Shown piece after piece: positions 52,016-61,772 of a stretch of DNA of 64,000 nucleotides. The notes beneath the pieces were generated by a model, which saw only the letters and a list, made by a program, of their open reading frames with translations, ran no database searches and had not been told where the DNA came from. This DNA comes from JAAUTG01 sp964458705. GTDB lineage: Bacteria > Bacteroidota > Bacteroidia > Chitinophagales > Saprospiraceae. The position numbers and the translations under genes are program-made. The DNA lies in NCBI GenBank assembly GCA_964458705.1, contig CAYWKD010000012.1:18335-82334 (forward strand). The letters run 5' to 3'. How positions within the stretch are numbered: position 1 is the first letter of the stretch; every line of letters starts with the position of its first letter.

Positions 52016-54919
52016 TTATTGTACTACAATTTTTCCAGCATCCAACAATTGTTCATTAGCCGTTACTCGATAAAAATATAAGCCCACTGCCAAGTCGTTC
52101 TTTTCTAAATATACTTTGTCAAAGTTGAAGGGCACTTGGCGCAGCAATTTTCCATGCACGTCAAAGAGTTGAAATTGTGGAGCTTTCCCTTCCCAGCCTC
52201 CAATTGTGAAAATCGTCCATTCCGTAAATGGATTTGGTGCTGCCTGAACGCTCACGCCTTCATACTCTACCGCTTCTGTACTTGTTACCACTGCTTCCAC
52301 AAAATCTACCAACTCGCCGCCAATAGTATGAAATACTTCATTGCTATCGAATGACTTTTGGAAGTTTAATGCTACTGAAGCACGATTAGTAATGACTGTG
52401 CCAGTTGCTAGATTGGGTTGTTGGCGTACTCGAAATTTCACAAAGCCCTTTGAGCTGGCTTCATCTTCATTGATGCTAGGTATTTCTAATTTGTCAAAAG
52501 TAAATTTCAAAATGCGTCCACCATACACTTCAAATTCATAAGGATGACTGCTCGCTCCAGGAATAACAGAAGCTAAGTCCAATGATTCTGGTAGCGTATC
52601 TCTAATAACCACATGGCGCAGTAGCTCGTTGGTAGTATTCTGAAATTGCAAATGATAAGTAATATCTCTACCTGATTCTATAAGATGGTCATCGCGGTAG
52701 CCTTTTGGAAAGCCACGCAGGTAAGTTCCTGTAGCATCTGTATTTTCTTGTACGTCTATTGCCACAAATGGATCGGCATCATCTTCAGAAAATTGAGTTA
52801 CATCTCCCACGGTTACACTGCCCGATTCATCAGTGCCACAACCTTCTACAGCTACCGTTGGGAAACTACGCCCTGGATGACCGAGTGTTTGCTCTGCAAT
52901 AAGGCGGTAGGTTGTGCCTCTTGCAGGTAACTTAATCAGAGAGTCTCTTTCTGCTTCAAGTTGAATTGGCGCTGAGAAAAGGATTACATCTTGTTGAATA
53001 ACCGTAAATCTTGTAGAAGACTCCATATCTCCTTTACCGACATTAATGAGCCTGAACTCTACAAATTCCCCTTCACATGATCCTCTTGTTCTCAAGCTTG
53101 CTCTATCCCATCCTTCACTCGGCTTCAAACAAGCAAAAGCAGTATCTACTTGAGCAGTTACTCGGTGAGCTTGCCCTGTAATGTAACCTTCACAGGCTAA
53201 AGAAGCATTGATGATGAACGAACCACATTCTCCTATGCCCAAGTTACCAACATTGAAATTATAAGTATTTTCGTTAACCTCAATAGGTGTAATTTGAGCA
53301 TCGTTCAGGCTAATTAAATCATCTAAAACAACTTCTACATTTACATCATTAGCAGGTGCCGAACCTATATTACAGTAAGAAACCGTGTAGTTTACATCTG
53401 CACAAGTTGCCAAGGAAGGAGCAGAAATATCTACTTCAACGTAAGGGCAGGATAGGTCTGCTTTAATCGGGAAATCTACTGCTCTTAATGTATCATAAGT
53501 TGTAGTGAATACTCTAGTTAAGTCATTCACACAAGGCGTCCAGTAATTTTCATTTTGGTTGAGCACACTCACTTTGTAAGTGCCTATGCCAGTCGTTACG
53601 GCGTAGTTTCCGTTTTCATCCGTAGCTACGTAATAAACCTCTTCACTTCCTGCTGTTCGATTTTCTATTTTTACAATCCAATCCTTGAGGGGAATGTCCT
53701 GATTACCTGTCCAGCTACAATCTTCTGCTACATCATAAAAAATGCGTCCTTCAATTCTATTGGAATTGACATTACCCAACGCATCAGTTTTGACAATAAT
53801 GAAGTTGTTTACAGAATTATTAGATACATTTAGCAAATCACTACTCCCCGCAATAGCATAGCCTCCATCATTAGTGGCAATAATACTACTCGCTTCATCT
53901 TTCCACTCCTTATCACCGTATTGGCTAGCCCAAATTAAGTTTCCACTGGCAGCAACTTTTAGAATGGCTAAATCAATATTAATACCATCCGCATCAATAG
54001 TTGAACCACCCAGTACAATTGAGCCATCATCGTTGACAAAAACATCCGTACAAACCTGTTCAAACTCCAATTCGTATTGCTGCTCCCACTGTTGTACACC
54101 ATCTTTATCTAAGCTAAACACACAAAAATCTTCTGTTACTCCTTTATTCCCCGCAATAATAAAGTTGCCGTCTGGCGTTTGAGCAATTGCTTTGGCATCT
54201 TCATACTCAAAGCCTCCTAGCGTTCTACTCCAGCGCAGTTCTCCATTCTCGTCCACTTTCACCACGTACATATCGCGCTGCTTGCTAGAGGAAGTATATT
54301 CTACATAGCCTCCTAGTAGAAAGCCATCTTCCGTTTTGATAATATCTCTGGCTTCTTCTTCATCTGCACCGCCTAATTGCTTCTCAAATATTAATGTACC
54401 TTCTAAATCCGTTTTTAGTAAATAAAAATTTCTGGCATTCAATTCAGCATTGGTAGCATAACCTGTCAGAGCCAAGAAGTTATTATTTGCTGTAATAGCA
54501 ACTACGTTATTATCTAGTTCATCCCCATATGTCTTGAACCATCGGACTTCTCCAAATGGATTGATATTCAAAATAAAAGCATCAATATCATCCGTGGGAG
54601 TTGCTTTGGTTTGTCCAGCAATAAATAGACCACCATCAGTGCTCAATAGAGCATCAAAAGCTTTGTCTTCCCAGCCTTGTGTATAGGTTTGTGACCAAAG
54701 TTCGTTGCCATCTAAATCTAATCGAATAACGTACACACTCTCGCTAATACCCGCTCCGACTTCTCGACTTCCAACCAAAAAATAGCCATCATCATTTGTT
54801 TGTAATACTTTTTGGCAGTCGAAGGCAGTCTGCCCCCCAAAAGTGCGTTTCCAACCTTGCGACCAACCAACGGTCAGCGTTAGCAGCAACAGTAATAATA
54901 GTGTAAGTGATCTTTTCAT
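52016..54919 (-). CDS. large T9SS-secreted beta-propeller / DUF11 protein
   Basis: A 967-aa secreted protein. The signal peptide is a leucine run ending VGWSQ. Residues 25-385 form about six or seven repeats of the type DDGYFLVGS, DGNELWSQTYTQGWEDKA, DGGLFIAGQ, a delta-60/Kelch-like propeller. Next are a CARDB/SdrD-like stretch and a DUF11-type domain (YHLQFQNTTNELLRHVVIRDTLP), then a type A T9SS sorting domain at the end (APNPFTEWTIFTI to GLYFYRVTANEQLLDAGKIVVQ). It is exported through the T9SS and attached or released at the surface. Substrate or partner unknown. Confidence 0.85.
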   Translation of the reverse strand: MKRSLTLLLLLLLTLTVGWSQGWKRTFGGQTAFDCQKVLQTNDDGYFLVGSREVGAGISESVYVIRLDLDGNELWSQTYTQGWEDKAFDALLSTDGGLFIAGQTKATPTDDIDAFILNINPFGEVRWFKTYGDELDNNVVAITANNNFLALTGYATNAELNARNFYLLKTDLEGTLIFEKQLGGADEEEARDIIKTEDGFLLGGYVEYTSSSKQRDMYVVKVDENGELRWSRTLGGFEYEDAKAIAQTPDGNFIIAGNKGVTEDFCVFSLDKDGVQQWEQQYELEFEQVCTDVFVNDDGSIVLGGSTIDADGINIDLAILKVAASGNLIWASQYGDKEWKDEASSIIATNDGGYAIAGSSDLLNVSNNSVNNFIIVKTDALGNVNSNRIEGRIFYDVAEDCSWTGNQDIPLKDWIVKIENRTAGSEEVYYVATDENGNYAVTTGIGTYKVSVLNQNENYWTPCVNDLTRVFTTTYDTLRAVDFPIKADLSCPYVEVDISAPSLATCADVNYTVSYCNIGSAPANDVNVEVVLDDLISLNDAQITPIEVNENTYNFNVGNLGIGECGSFIINASLACEGYITGQAHRVTAQVDTAFACLKPSEGWDRASLRTRGSCEGEFVEFRLINVGKGDMESSTRFTVIQQDVILFSAPIQLEAERDSLIKLPARGTTYRLIAEQTLGHPGRSFPTVAVEGCGTDESGSVTVGDVTQFSEDDADPFVAIDVQENTDATGTYLRGFPKGYRDDHLIESGRDITYHLQFQNTTNELLRHVVIRDTLPESLDLASVIPGASSHPYEFEVYGGRILKFTFDKLEIPSINEDEASSKGFVKFRVRQQPNLATGTVITNRASVALNFQKSFDSNEVFHTIGGELVDFVEAVVTSTEAVEYEGVSVQAAPNPFTEWTIFTIGGWEGKAPQFQLFDVHGKLLRQVPFNFDKVYLEKNDLAVGLYFYRVTANEQLLDAGKIVVQ

Positions 54920-55156
54920 GTGATTACAGTTTTTGAATTTCTAGTTTGTGTTCAGCATTTCAGATTTAAAAACCAATTTAACTCATATAGCTTCCCAAAA
55001 ACAAATATGCACTTCTTTCCAACTAAATCGAAAGACAAAATATTGTAAATGTTGAAGTAAACACTTGTGTTTTATAATATTTAAACACTGTATAACAATA
55101 ATTTAACACTTAATTTTGTTGAAAAATATATTACTATTGACCAAATATTAAAATAG

Positions 55157-56575
55157 ATGCACAGAAGCCAACTCATTCAAATATTGCATACGCTTTCCAA
55201 AAAAGAAATTCGTGATTTAAAAAAATGGCTGCGCTCTCCTTTTCATAATCAACGAGAGGATGTCATTGACTTGTTTGACTATTGTTTCACTAGAGATTAT
55301 CTGGAGCGAGAAGAAAAACTAGTCAAAGAAGTTGTTTTTGAAAAAATATTTCCAAATGAAGAATATGACGATGCCAAAATTCGACAAACGATATACTTTT
55401 TTACGAAATCGCTGGAAGCATTTTTAATTTATAATGAATTAAGTAAAGACGACACTTACAATGACATTTTATTAGCCAAGACCTATAAAGAAAGAAAACT
55501 CTTTAAGTACGTTGATAGAACACTTAACTCAATCGAGCGAAAATTTGAAAAGCCCATCCCGATAGGAGGAAAGTATTATTGGAACAAATATTTGTTTGAG
55601 TATGAAAAATATTCTGTTTACACAGAGACCAAGCCAATATCAGAAAAAATTGCTCAGTTGCAATCTACTGTTAACTCGCTAGACCATTTTTTTATGGTAG
55701 AGCAATTGAGAAATGTTTGCTCGCTACTACTCAACACTGAGAAAGCCTATTCCAAAGATGTTGCTCCACTCCTTGAAGAAATATCCAATATCGTTGATGA
55801 AGGAGTACACCAAGATTCACCAATGCTAATGATTTATTACTCTCTGTTCAAAGTATTGAAGACTAAAGATGACGAACAGTTTTTTTTATTGAAGAAGCAC
55901 CTGCTATTTTTTATTAATCGTTTTTCTTTTAAGGAGAAAAAAGATATGATATTGATAGTTCTGAACTACTGCATCAACAAAATGAATAGAGGGGATAAAA
56001 AGTATATCAGAGAGGCTTTTGAACTAAATAAACTAGGGCTGAAAGAAGACATTTTTATAAATAACGAATTATTAGACCCATATACGTTTAGAAATATTAC
56101 ATCAATAGCATTACACTTGAAGGAATTTGATTGGACTGAAAAATTTATCAATAAATATTCTAACTTTTTACACAAAAAATATAAAAACAGCTTTTCTAAC
56201 TTTGGTTTGGGATCGCTTTACTTTATGACCAAAGATTATAAAAAATCAATGCAACATCTTGCAATGTATGAGCACGATGACATTATGCTTAATCTTAACA
56301 GTAAATCTATGCTGCTCAGAATGTACTACGAGCTAGACGAACTGAATGCCCTAGAATCTTTGCTGGAGAGTTTTAAAGCCTACCTTAAACGCAAAAAAGG
56401 CATTAGTGAAACCTATGTTTTGGTGTACGGTAACCTTATTAAATACACTAAAAAACTAGTGCGCGTTAATCCTTATGATAAACAGAAAAAAGAAAAACTA
56501 CACAAAGAAATATTAGACGCCAAACCTATGATTAATAAAGAATGGTTCTTGGAGCAGTTGCAAGCAATGAAGTAG
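55157..56575 (+). CDS. conserved Saprospiria-type hypothetical protein
   Basis: A 472-aa cytosolic, almost wholly alpha-helical protein, rich in Lys, Glu, Leu and Tyr. The start LIQILHTLSKKEIRDLKKWLRSPFHNQRED is recognisable as a family common in Saprospiria-like Bacteroidota. Repeated helices in the C-terminal half look TPR-like (YDLDELNALESLL type). No enzymatic motif. Divergent from the T9SS gene at 52016-54919. Function unknown. Confidence 0.6.
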   Translation: MHRSQLIQILHTLSKKEIRDLKKWLRSPFHNQREDVIDLFDYCFTRDYLEREEKLVKEVVFEKIFPNEEYDDAKIRQTIYFFTKSLEAFLIYNELSKDDTYNDILLAKTYKERKLFKYVDRTLNSIERKFEKPIPIGGKYYWNKYLFEYEKYSVYTETKPISEKIAQLQSTVNSLDHFFMVEQLRNVCSLLLNTEKAYSKDVAPLLEEISNIVDEGVHQDSPMLMIYYSLFKVLKTKDDEQFFLLKKHLLFFINRFSFKEKKDMILIVLNYCINKMNRGDKKYIREAFELNKLGLKEDIFINNELLDPYTFRNITSIALHLKEFDWTEKFINKYSNFLHKKYKNSFSNFGLGSLYFMTKDYKKSMQHLAMYEHDDIMLNLNSKSMLLRMYYELDELNALESLLESFKAYLKRKKGISETYVLVYGNLIKYTKKLVRVNPYDKQKKEKLHKEILDAKPMINKEWFLEQLQAMK

Positions 56576-56690
56576 CGCAAATGGTAAAAGAGTAAATTCA
56601 TAGTCTTATGCAACATTCATATTTGTAAACTTCTACACGCTCCAAAGCATTTTGTAAGTAATAAAACATCAACAGTCAAGTTCGCAAATT

Positions 56691-56951
56691 ATGGAAAAAA
56701 AGCAAACCGATCAGGATTTTCAATCTATCATGGATTTAGTGGCAGTACATACCTTGACACACCTATTTTTGAGCCAACAATCGGCAGCAGAAGAAACAGA
56801 AGAAGCCATTCATCAATCCGATTCTTTTGATTATGATGATCTAGGCGAACATCACTCTGATCGACCTGTTACTATCTTTAATAAAGTAATTTCGCCTACT
56901 TTAGGCTGGAAACTCACTCAAATTATTAAGCATTTTTTTTCATTGAAGTAA
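56691..56951 (+). CDS. small hypothetical protein upstream of the Hsp70 gene
   Basis: An 86-aa protein with a helical N-terminus (FQSIMDLVAVHTLTHLFLSQ), an acidic middle and a basic C-terminus ending IIKHFFSLK. No signal peptide or known motif. It lies 81 bp before the Hsp70 gene in the same direction, so the two may be co-transcribed. No homologue recognised; the coding call rests on length, start context and position. Confidence 0.45.
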   Translation: MEKKQTDQDFQSIMDLVAVHTLTHLFLSQQSAAEETEEAIHQSDSFDYDDLGEHHSDRPVTIFNKVISPTLGWKLTQIIKHFFSLK

Positions 56952-57031
56952 TGCAGACTTTATAATATCTGGTTTGCACGAATTGAATCATTAAAACCAA
57001 GCAGACTATAAAGTCTGTTCTACGATTAATT

Positions 57032-58897
57032 ATGGCAAAAGTATCAATAGATTTAAAGACAGGAGGAATAAAACAGGCAGAAAAGCAAGACATCATTGTT
57101 GGAATTGATCTGGGCACAACGAATAGCTTGGTGGCTTACATGAAAGGAGGCAAAGCTACTGCTGTAAAGGGAACAGATGGCAAAAGTACGCTCGTGCCTT
57201 CAGTGGTGCATTTCGATAAAAATCAAGAAGTGGTGGTAGGCGAAGCTGCTAAAGCACAACTTATTAAAGACCCTCAGAATACAATTTACTCCGTTAAGCG
57301 ATTGATGGGAAAGTCCTACAAAGACATTGCTGAGCTACAGCAATACTTTGGCTATAAAGTGATAGATGAAGACATGGAGAGTTTAGTTAAAATTCGAGTA
57401 CAAGATAAATTTTTTACACCAATAGAGTTATCCGCTCAAATTCTAAAAGCACTCAAGGCGAGAATTGAACAGGAGTTGGAAAGCGAGGTAAGTAGAGCCG
57501 TAATCACAGTGCCTGCCTATTTTAACGATGCTCAACGCCAAGCAACCAGAGATGCAGGAAAGCTAGCAGGTTTGGATGTACTTCGTATTGTGAATGAACC
57601 AACGGCTGCTAGCTTAGCTTATGGCATTTCTATTAATAAAAATGACGGACAAACCATCGCTGTTTATGACTTAGGGGGTGGAACCTTTGATATTTCAATT
57701 CTTCGTATTCAAGAAGGTATTTTTGAAGTGCTTTCTACCAATGGAGATACTTTTTTAGGAGGTGATGATTTGGACAGCGCAATAGTAGAGTATTGGATTT
57801 CCACAGGAGATTTCTTTGGCATACAATTACATGAAGACAAAGTGCTGGGGCAGGCTTTGCGAACCAATGCGGAGGTAGCAAAAAAAGCATTGAGCAGTCA
57901 AGATGAATTTACAGCCGATCTGGATGGCGTGGAATTGAGTATTACCAAAGAAAAATTTAATGAACTAGCGCAGCCTTTGATAAATCGCACTATTGAAAAT
58001 TGTAAAATTGCGCTATCAGATGCTAAACTGACAAAAGACGATATTGACCATATCATAATGGTAGGCGGCTCAACTAGAGTGCCTTTGGTGAAAGAGTCTG
58101 TGGGGCAGTTCTTTGGCAAGCCAGTAAATGACTCACTCAACCCTGATGAAGTAGTAGCGCTAGGTGCAGCCATTCAAGCGGATATATTAGCTGGTAATAA
58201 TAAGGATATTCTTTTGTTAGATGTTACGCCACTATCATTAGGTATAGAAACTGTGGGTGGATTGATGGATACCATCATTCCTAGAAATTCTACTGTTCCA
58301 ACGCGAGCAGGACGGCAATATACTACTTCAGTGGATGGACAAAAAAACCTAAAAGTAGCCGTTTATCAAGGAGAGCGAGATTTAGTGCCGCACAACCGAA
58401 AACTAGGCGAGTTTATCTTAAAAGGTATTCCCCCCATGCCAGCAGGGTTGCCAAAAATCGAAATTCAATTCTTATTGAATGCCGATGGTATCTTGACGGT
58501 CAGAGCAAAAGAGTTGCGTTCTGATGTTGAACAACAAGTTGAAATGCGCCCAACCTATGGTATTTCAGAGGAAGAAATGGCGAAAATGCTAATTGATTCT
58601 ATACAGAACGCCGAAGAGGATATGGCAGTTCGTGGTCTGCTGGAAGCAAGAAATGAAGCTAATAACATCATCCTTTCTGCAAAAAAATTCTTAGAACAAA
58701 ATACTTCTCTCTTAACAGCGCAAGAAAAAACGCAAACACTTGAACTAACTGAGCAACTAGCAGAAGCTGTAAAGGGCAGCGATAAGGATGTTATTAATAA
58801 ACTAATGGATGAGTTAAATGAGTTTACAAAGCCATTAGCACATCGGGCAATGGATCACAATATTGCGTTAGCGATGAAAGGACAAAAGGTGGAATAA
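57032..58897 (+). CDS. hscA: Hsp70-family chaperone, HscA-like
   Basis: A 621-aa ATPase chaperone. The ATP-binding motifs are VGIDLGTTNSLVAY (about 23-36), AVYDLGGGTFDISIL and IMVGGSTRVPLVKE. The substrate-binding domain follows LLLDVTPLSLGIETVGG. The N-terminal extension of about 20 residues, the length and the short C-terminus point to HscA (Fe-S cluster assembly chaperone) rather than DnaK. No isc genes are adjacent, so the HscA assignment is moderate while Hsp70 is certain. A Uma2 gene follows 32 bp later. Confidence 0.85.
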   Translation: MAKVSIDLKTGGIKQAEKQDIIVGIDLGTTNSLVAYMKGGKATAVKGTDGKSTLVPSVVHFDKNQEVVVGEAAKAQLIKDPQNTIYSVKRLMGKSYKDIAELQQYFGYKVIDEDMESLVKIRVQDKFFTPIELSAQILKALKARIEQELESEVSRAVITVPAYFNDAQRQATRDAGKLAGLDVLRIVNEPTAASLAYGISINKNDGQTIAVYDLGGGTFDISILRIQEGIFEVLSTNGDTFLGGDDLDSAIVEYWISTGDFFGIQLHEDKVLGQALRTNAEVAKKALSSQDEFTADLDGVELSITKEKFNELAQPLINRTIENCKIALSDAKLTKDDIDHIIMVGGSTRVPLVKESVGQFFGKPVNDSLNPDEVVALGAAIQADILAGNNKDILLLDVTPLSLGIETVGGLMDTIIPRNSTVPTRAGRQYTTSVDGQKNLKVAVYQGERDLVPHNRKLGEFILKGIPPMPAGLPKIEIQFLLNADGILTVRAKELRSDVEQQVEMRPTYGISEEEMAKMLIDSIQNAEEDMAVRGLLEARNEANNIILSAKKFLEQNTSLLTAQEKTQTLELTEQLAEAVKGSDKDVINKLMDELNEFTKPLAHRAMDHNIALAMKGQKVE

Positions 58898-58929
58898 ATT
58901 TGGATTTGGCATAAATCATCTTTGCAATC

Positions 58930-59511
58930 ATGGAAACATTAGTCTTAAAATCAATTGATAGTTTTACGGACGAGCAATTCTTCGAATTCTGTCGGGTCAA
59001 TGATGACTTGCACATTGAGCGAGACGCTTGCGGAAATATAATGATTATGGCACCTACTGGCTTAGAAACTGGCGAATTTAATATTGAAATTAGCTCAGAA
59101 ATAAGAAATTGGAACAAGGCAACCAAGCAAGGCAAGGCATTTGATTCTAGCACAGGCATTACGCTACCTGACAATTCCGTTCGTTCGCCCGACACCATGT
59201 GGATACAACTTGAACGTTGGAAAGCACTACCCAAAAAAGAGCGTATAAAATTTGCTCATATTTCGCCTGATTTTGTCTTGGAAATTCGCTCTAAAAATGA
59301 CCAACTTAAAGCACTCAAGGCTAAAATGCGACAGTACATCGAAAACGAAGTGCGCCTAGCTTGGCTAATTGATCCGATTGAAGAACAAGTATTTATTTAT
59401 CGTAAAGATGGATCGGTTGAGCATATTGACAACTTTTCAACACCACTCTCAGGTGAGGATGTTATGCAAGGCTTCCAATTGATATTGAGTGAATTAATAG
59501 ATGAGAACTAG
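58930..59511 (+). CDS. Uma2 family (DUF820) PD-(D/E)XK nuclease-like protein
   Basis: A 193-aa protein. Family marks are IMIMAPTGLETGEFNIEISS, VRSPDTMWIQLERW (catalytic Asp), SPDFVLEIRSKNDQL (the E-x-K-like position is E-I-R here) and YIENEVRLAWLIDPIEEQVFIYR. Such restriction-like proteins are abundant in Cyanobacteria and Bacteroidota and are of unclear role, perhaps in mobile elements or DNA repair. It ends at a hairpin shared with the convergent T9SS gene. Confidence 0.8.
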   Translation: METLVLKSIDSFTDEQFFEFCRVNDDLHIERDACGNIMIMAPTGLETGEFNIEISSEIRNWNKATKQGKAFDSSTGITLPDNSVRSPDTMWIQLERWKALPKKERIKFAHISPDFVLEIRSKNDQLKALKAKMRQYIENEVRLAWLIDPIEEQVFIYRKDGSVEHIDNFSTPLSGEDVMQGFQLILSELIDEN

Positions 59512-59538
59512 CATTAACAATTTAAACAAGTAAAATAA

Positions 59539-59587
59539 AAAGTTGTGCGTCAAGGAATTAAAATTAATATCCGAGCCGCACAACTTT
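59539..59587. terminator. inverted repeat between convergent genes
   Basis: AAAGTTGTGCG pairs with CGCACAACTTT (11 bp perfect, 27-nt spacer), with A-rich and T-rich flanks. It probably ends both the Uma2 gene and the T9SS gene. Confidence 0.55.
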
Positions 59588-59599
59588 AAGCAATTTTAT

Positions 59600-61087
59600 T
59601 TACTGCTTTATTACTTGCTTCATTCCCGTATGCTCGCCATTGGTAATCTGCACTATGTACAGTCCCTTCGGCAAGTTAGACAAATCAGCAGATGATGTAC
59701 TACTAATTGTTTCTAAAACCAACTGCCCTAATTGGCTGAACACACGCACTTTACTGTTGGCTTGTAATTCAGAAACTTCCCATTGAATAATGCCATTCGT
59801 TGGGTTTGGATAAATATCAATTTCATGCTCCGCGATACTAAGCGTACTAGAAAAGACAGAGTTAATATTCCAAGTCAAATCTATATCTGTACCACCATCA
59901 TTAATAGTGGAGGTCGCTGATTTGATATCTGGTTGATGCNNNNNNNNNNNNNNNNNNNNNNNNNNNNNNNNNNNNNNNNNNNNNNNNNNNNNNNNNNNNN
60001 NNNNNNNNNNNNNNNNNNNNNNNNNNNNNNNNNNNNNNNTCTCACATCCTGGCGCATCTGGATCATCTAATACATTGAGTGTCCAAGTCAAATCTACATC
60101 TGTACCACCATCATTAATAGTGGAGGTCGCTGATTTGATATCTGGTTGATGCTTTAAGACAACTCTGAAATCACCTCTTACATCACCATCTTCAATACAG
60201 ATCGTCGTCCAATTCGTAGAAAGTCCAACGGGCAAACCATTTTCATCGAAGTCATTATAGTTTATCGCATCGTCCCGATTGTCTGCATTACCATCTCCTG
60301 CTGGGCTACTAAATGTTTCATCTGCGAAAGCAAAAAAGAACATATGCTCGTCATCTTCTTCCATGATCTCCTCTGTAATATCTTCTCCCTCTATTTCATT
60401 CTTCAATTCAATGGATAATTCATATTCTGTGCTTTCCAATAAATTGATCTCGTCTAAAATCTCTAAGTCTAATACGCCCTCTCCGTCGGGGTCTTGCGCT
60501 CGTGCTGTTACTACATCACCTCCATCAATGGGCGTAAAGGTTAGTATTACATCCGTAATGATTTCTTCTTCATTCTCACATCCTGGCGCATCTGGATCAT
60601 CTAATACATTGAGTGTCCAAGTCAAATCGAACTCAGTATCACCATTACTAATAGTGCTGGAGGAGGACTTGTTGGCACCCAAATTCTTCAAAGCTATTCT
60701 GAAGTCTCCCATTGTTGCTGCTTCTTTACATTCTGTATTCCATTCCGTTGTGAATCCAACTGGAAGACCATTTGTGTCTGTATCGCCGTAAGATTCCGAC
60801 CCGATAAAGGCTTCCTCAGAGGTTTCAAAAAAAAATTGTAGCTGGTCTTGAATAGCCATGTACTGAGTCATTGCATTGCCTAAATCTATTTTAAGCTCAT
60901 AAACTGTACTTTCTAGTAAATTGATTTCATTGTTCACAACTAAACCGCTTCCTGCATCGGTTGCACTAGCCATTACTACATCACCTCCATCAATGGGCGT
61001 AAAGGTTAGATTGACTTGTGTAATTTGAGCAGTAACATAAGTTAATTGTGAAAAGGTCAATAAAATTAGTAAGATGTTTCGCATCAT
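59600..61087 (-). CDS. T9SS-secreted protein with tandem copies of a lipoprotein domain (interrupted by a gap)
   Basis: A 495-aa reading including 34 X for a 100-N gap. It has a signal peptide, then repeats starting LTFTPIDGGDVV and containing EINLLEST.YELSI, GLPVG.(T/S)..W.T.C, GDFR(I/V).LK and TLNVLDDPDAPGCE; the first two are complete, the third is cut by the gap. A C-terminal T9SS sorting domain ends it (YPNPTNGIIQWEV to GLYIVQITNGEH). The repeats resemble the single domain of the divergent lipoprotein at 61171-61749. Reading frame across the gap is not proven. Confidence 0.7.
   Translation of the reverse strand: MMRNILLILLTFSQLTYVTAQITQVNLTFTPIDGGDVVMASATDAGSGLVVNNEINLLESTVYELKIDLGNAMTQYMAIQDQLQFFFETSEEAFIGSESYGDTDTNGLPVGFTTEWNTECKEAATMGDFRIALKNLGANKSSSSTISNGDTEFDLTWTLNVLDDPDAPGCENEEEIITDVILTFTPIDGGDVVTARAQDPDGEGVLDLEILDEINLLESTEYELSIELKNEIEGEDITEEIMEEDDEHMFFFAFADETFSSPAGDGNADNRDDAINYNDFDENGLPVGLSTNWTTICIEDGDVRGDFRVVLKHQPDIKSATSTINDGGTDVDLTWTLNVLDDPDAPGCEXXXXXXXXXXXXXXXXXXXXXXXXXXXXXXXXXXHQPDIKSATSTINDGGTDIDLTWNINSVFSSTLSIAEHEIDIYPNPTNGIIQWEVSELQANSKVRVFSQLGQLVLETISSTSSADLSNLPKGLYIVQITNGEHTGMKQVIKQ
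59940..60039. other. assembly gap (100 N) inside the repeat protein gene
   Basis: A fixed-size gap flanked by the same repeat DNA on both sides. Whole repeat units may be missing. Confidence 0.95.
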
Positions 61088-61170
61088 TTTTTAAAATTTT
61101 AAGTTTGCAATTGAAAATATGCACAAATTACAAAAATTGCAACAGCGTTGCAAGAAACAATTTTGTTAGA

Positions 61171-61749
61171 ATGAATATTTTTATAAGATATGTTATTATT
61201 TCATATTTGGTTTGGTCAATTGTTATAGTGATCGGATTAGGGAGCTGTGAAGACAGTGAGCGTCCAACACCAGAGGAAGAAGTACAAGAAATCTCGACGC
61301 TCCGATATACCTTAATTGATCCGGGAGCAAATCAAACAAAGGTGTTTTATTATCAAGACTTAGACGGCAGCAGTGGAGCAAATCCAACCATTACTACGGA
61401 TACTTTAGACGCCAATGCACTCTACTTCGGCTCATTGGAGCTATTAAATGAGAATGCTAATCCTACCGAAAATATTAGCGAAGCTATTGAAAAGAGTAAG
61501 ACCGATTATCAATTTTTCTTCATCATCAATGATGCAAACGCAGCACTTCAATATGCCGATGGTGATGCTAACAATAATCCTGTTGGACTTTTTACTGCTC
61601 TAAAAACCAATAGCAGCAGTTCAGGAACGTTTGTTATCAACTTACAATACAAGCCTAACAAATTGGCAACAGGCGTAAGCGATGGCAATCTTTTAAATGC
61701 AGGTGGAAGAACTAACATTCAAGTAACTTTTCCGATAGTCATAAAATGA
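61171..61749 (+). CDS. type 1 periplasmic-binding-fold-like lipoprotein (single domain)
   Basis: A 192-aa lipoprotein from MNIFIRYVII; the open frame extends back to 61048, but only this start gives a signal peptide and lipobox (GLGSC). The body LRYTLIDPGANQTKVFYYQD, then ALYFGSLELLNENANPTENI, FFFIINDA and DGDANNNPVGLFTAL matches a Bacteroidota lipoprotein family often labelled type 1 periplasmic binding fold. It is divergent from the T9SS gene that carries two to three copies of a related domain, 83 bp apart. Ligand unknown. Confidence 0.7.
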   Translation: MNIFIRYVIISYLVWSIVIVIGLGSCEDSERPTPEEEVQEISTLRYTLIDPGANQTKVFYYQDLDGSSGANPTITTDTLDANALYFGSLELLNENANPTENISEAIEKSKTDYQFFFIINDANAALQYADGDANNNPVGLFTALKTNSSSSGTFVINLQYKPNKLATGVSDGNLLNAGGRTNIQVTFPIVIK

Positions 61750-61772
61750 TGAGAGTTGCAACACCTATATCA

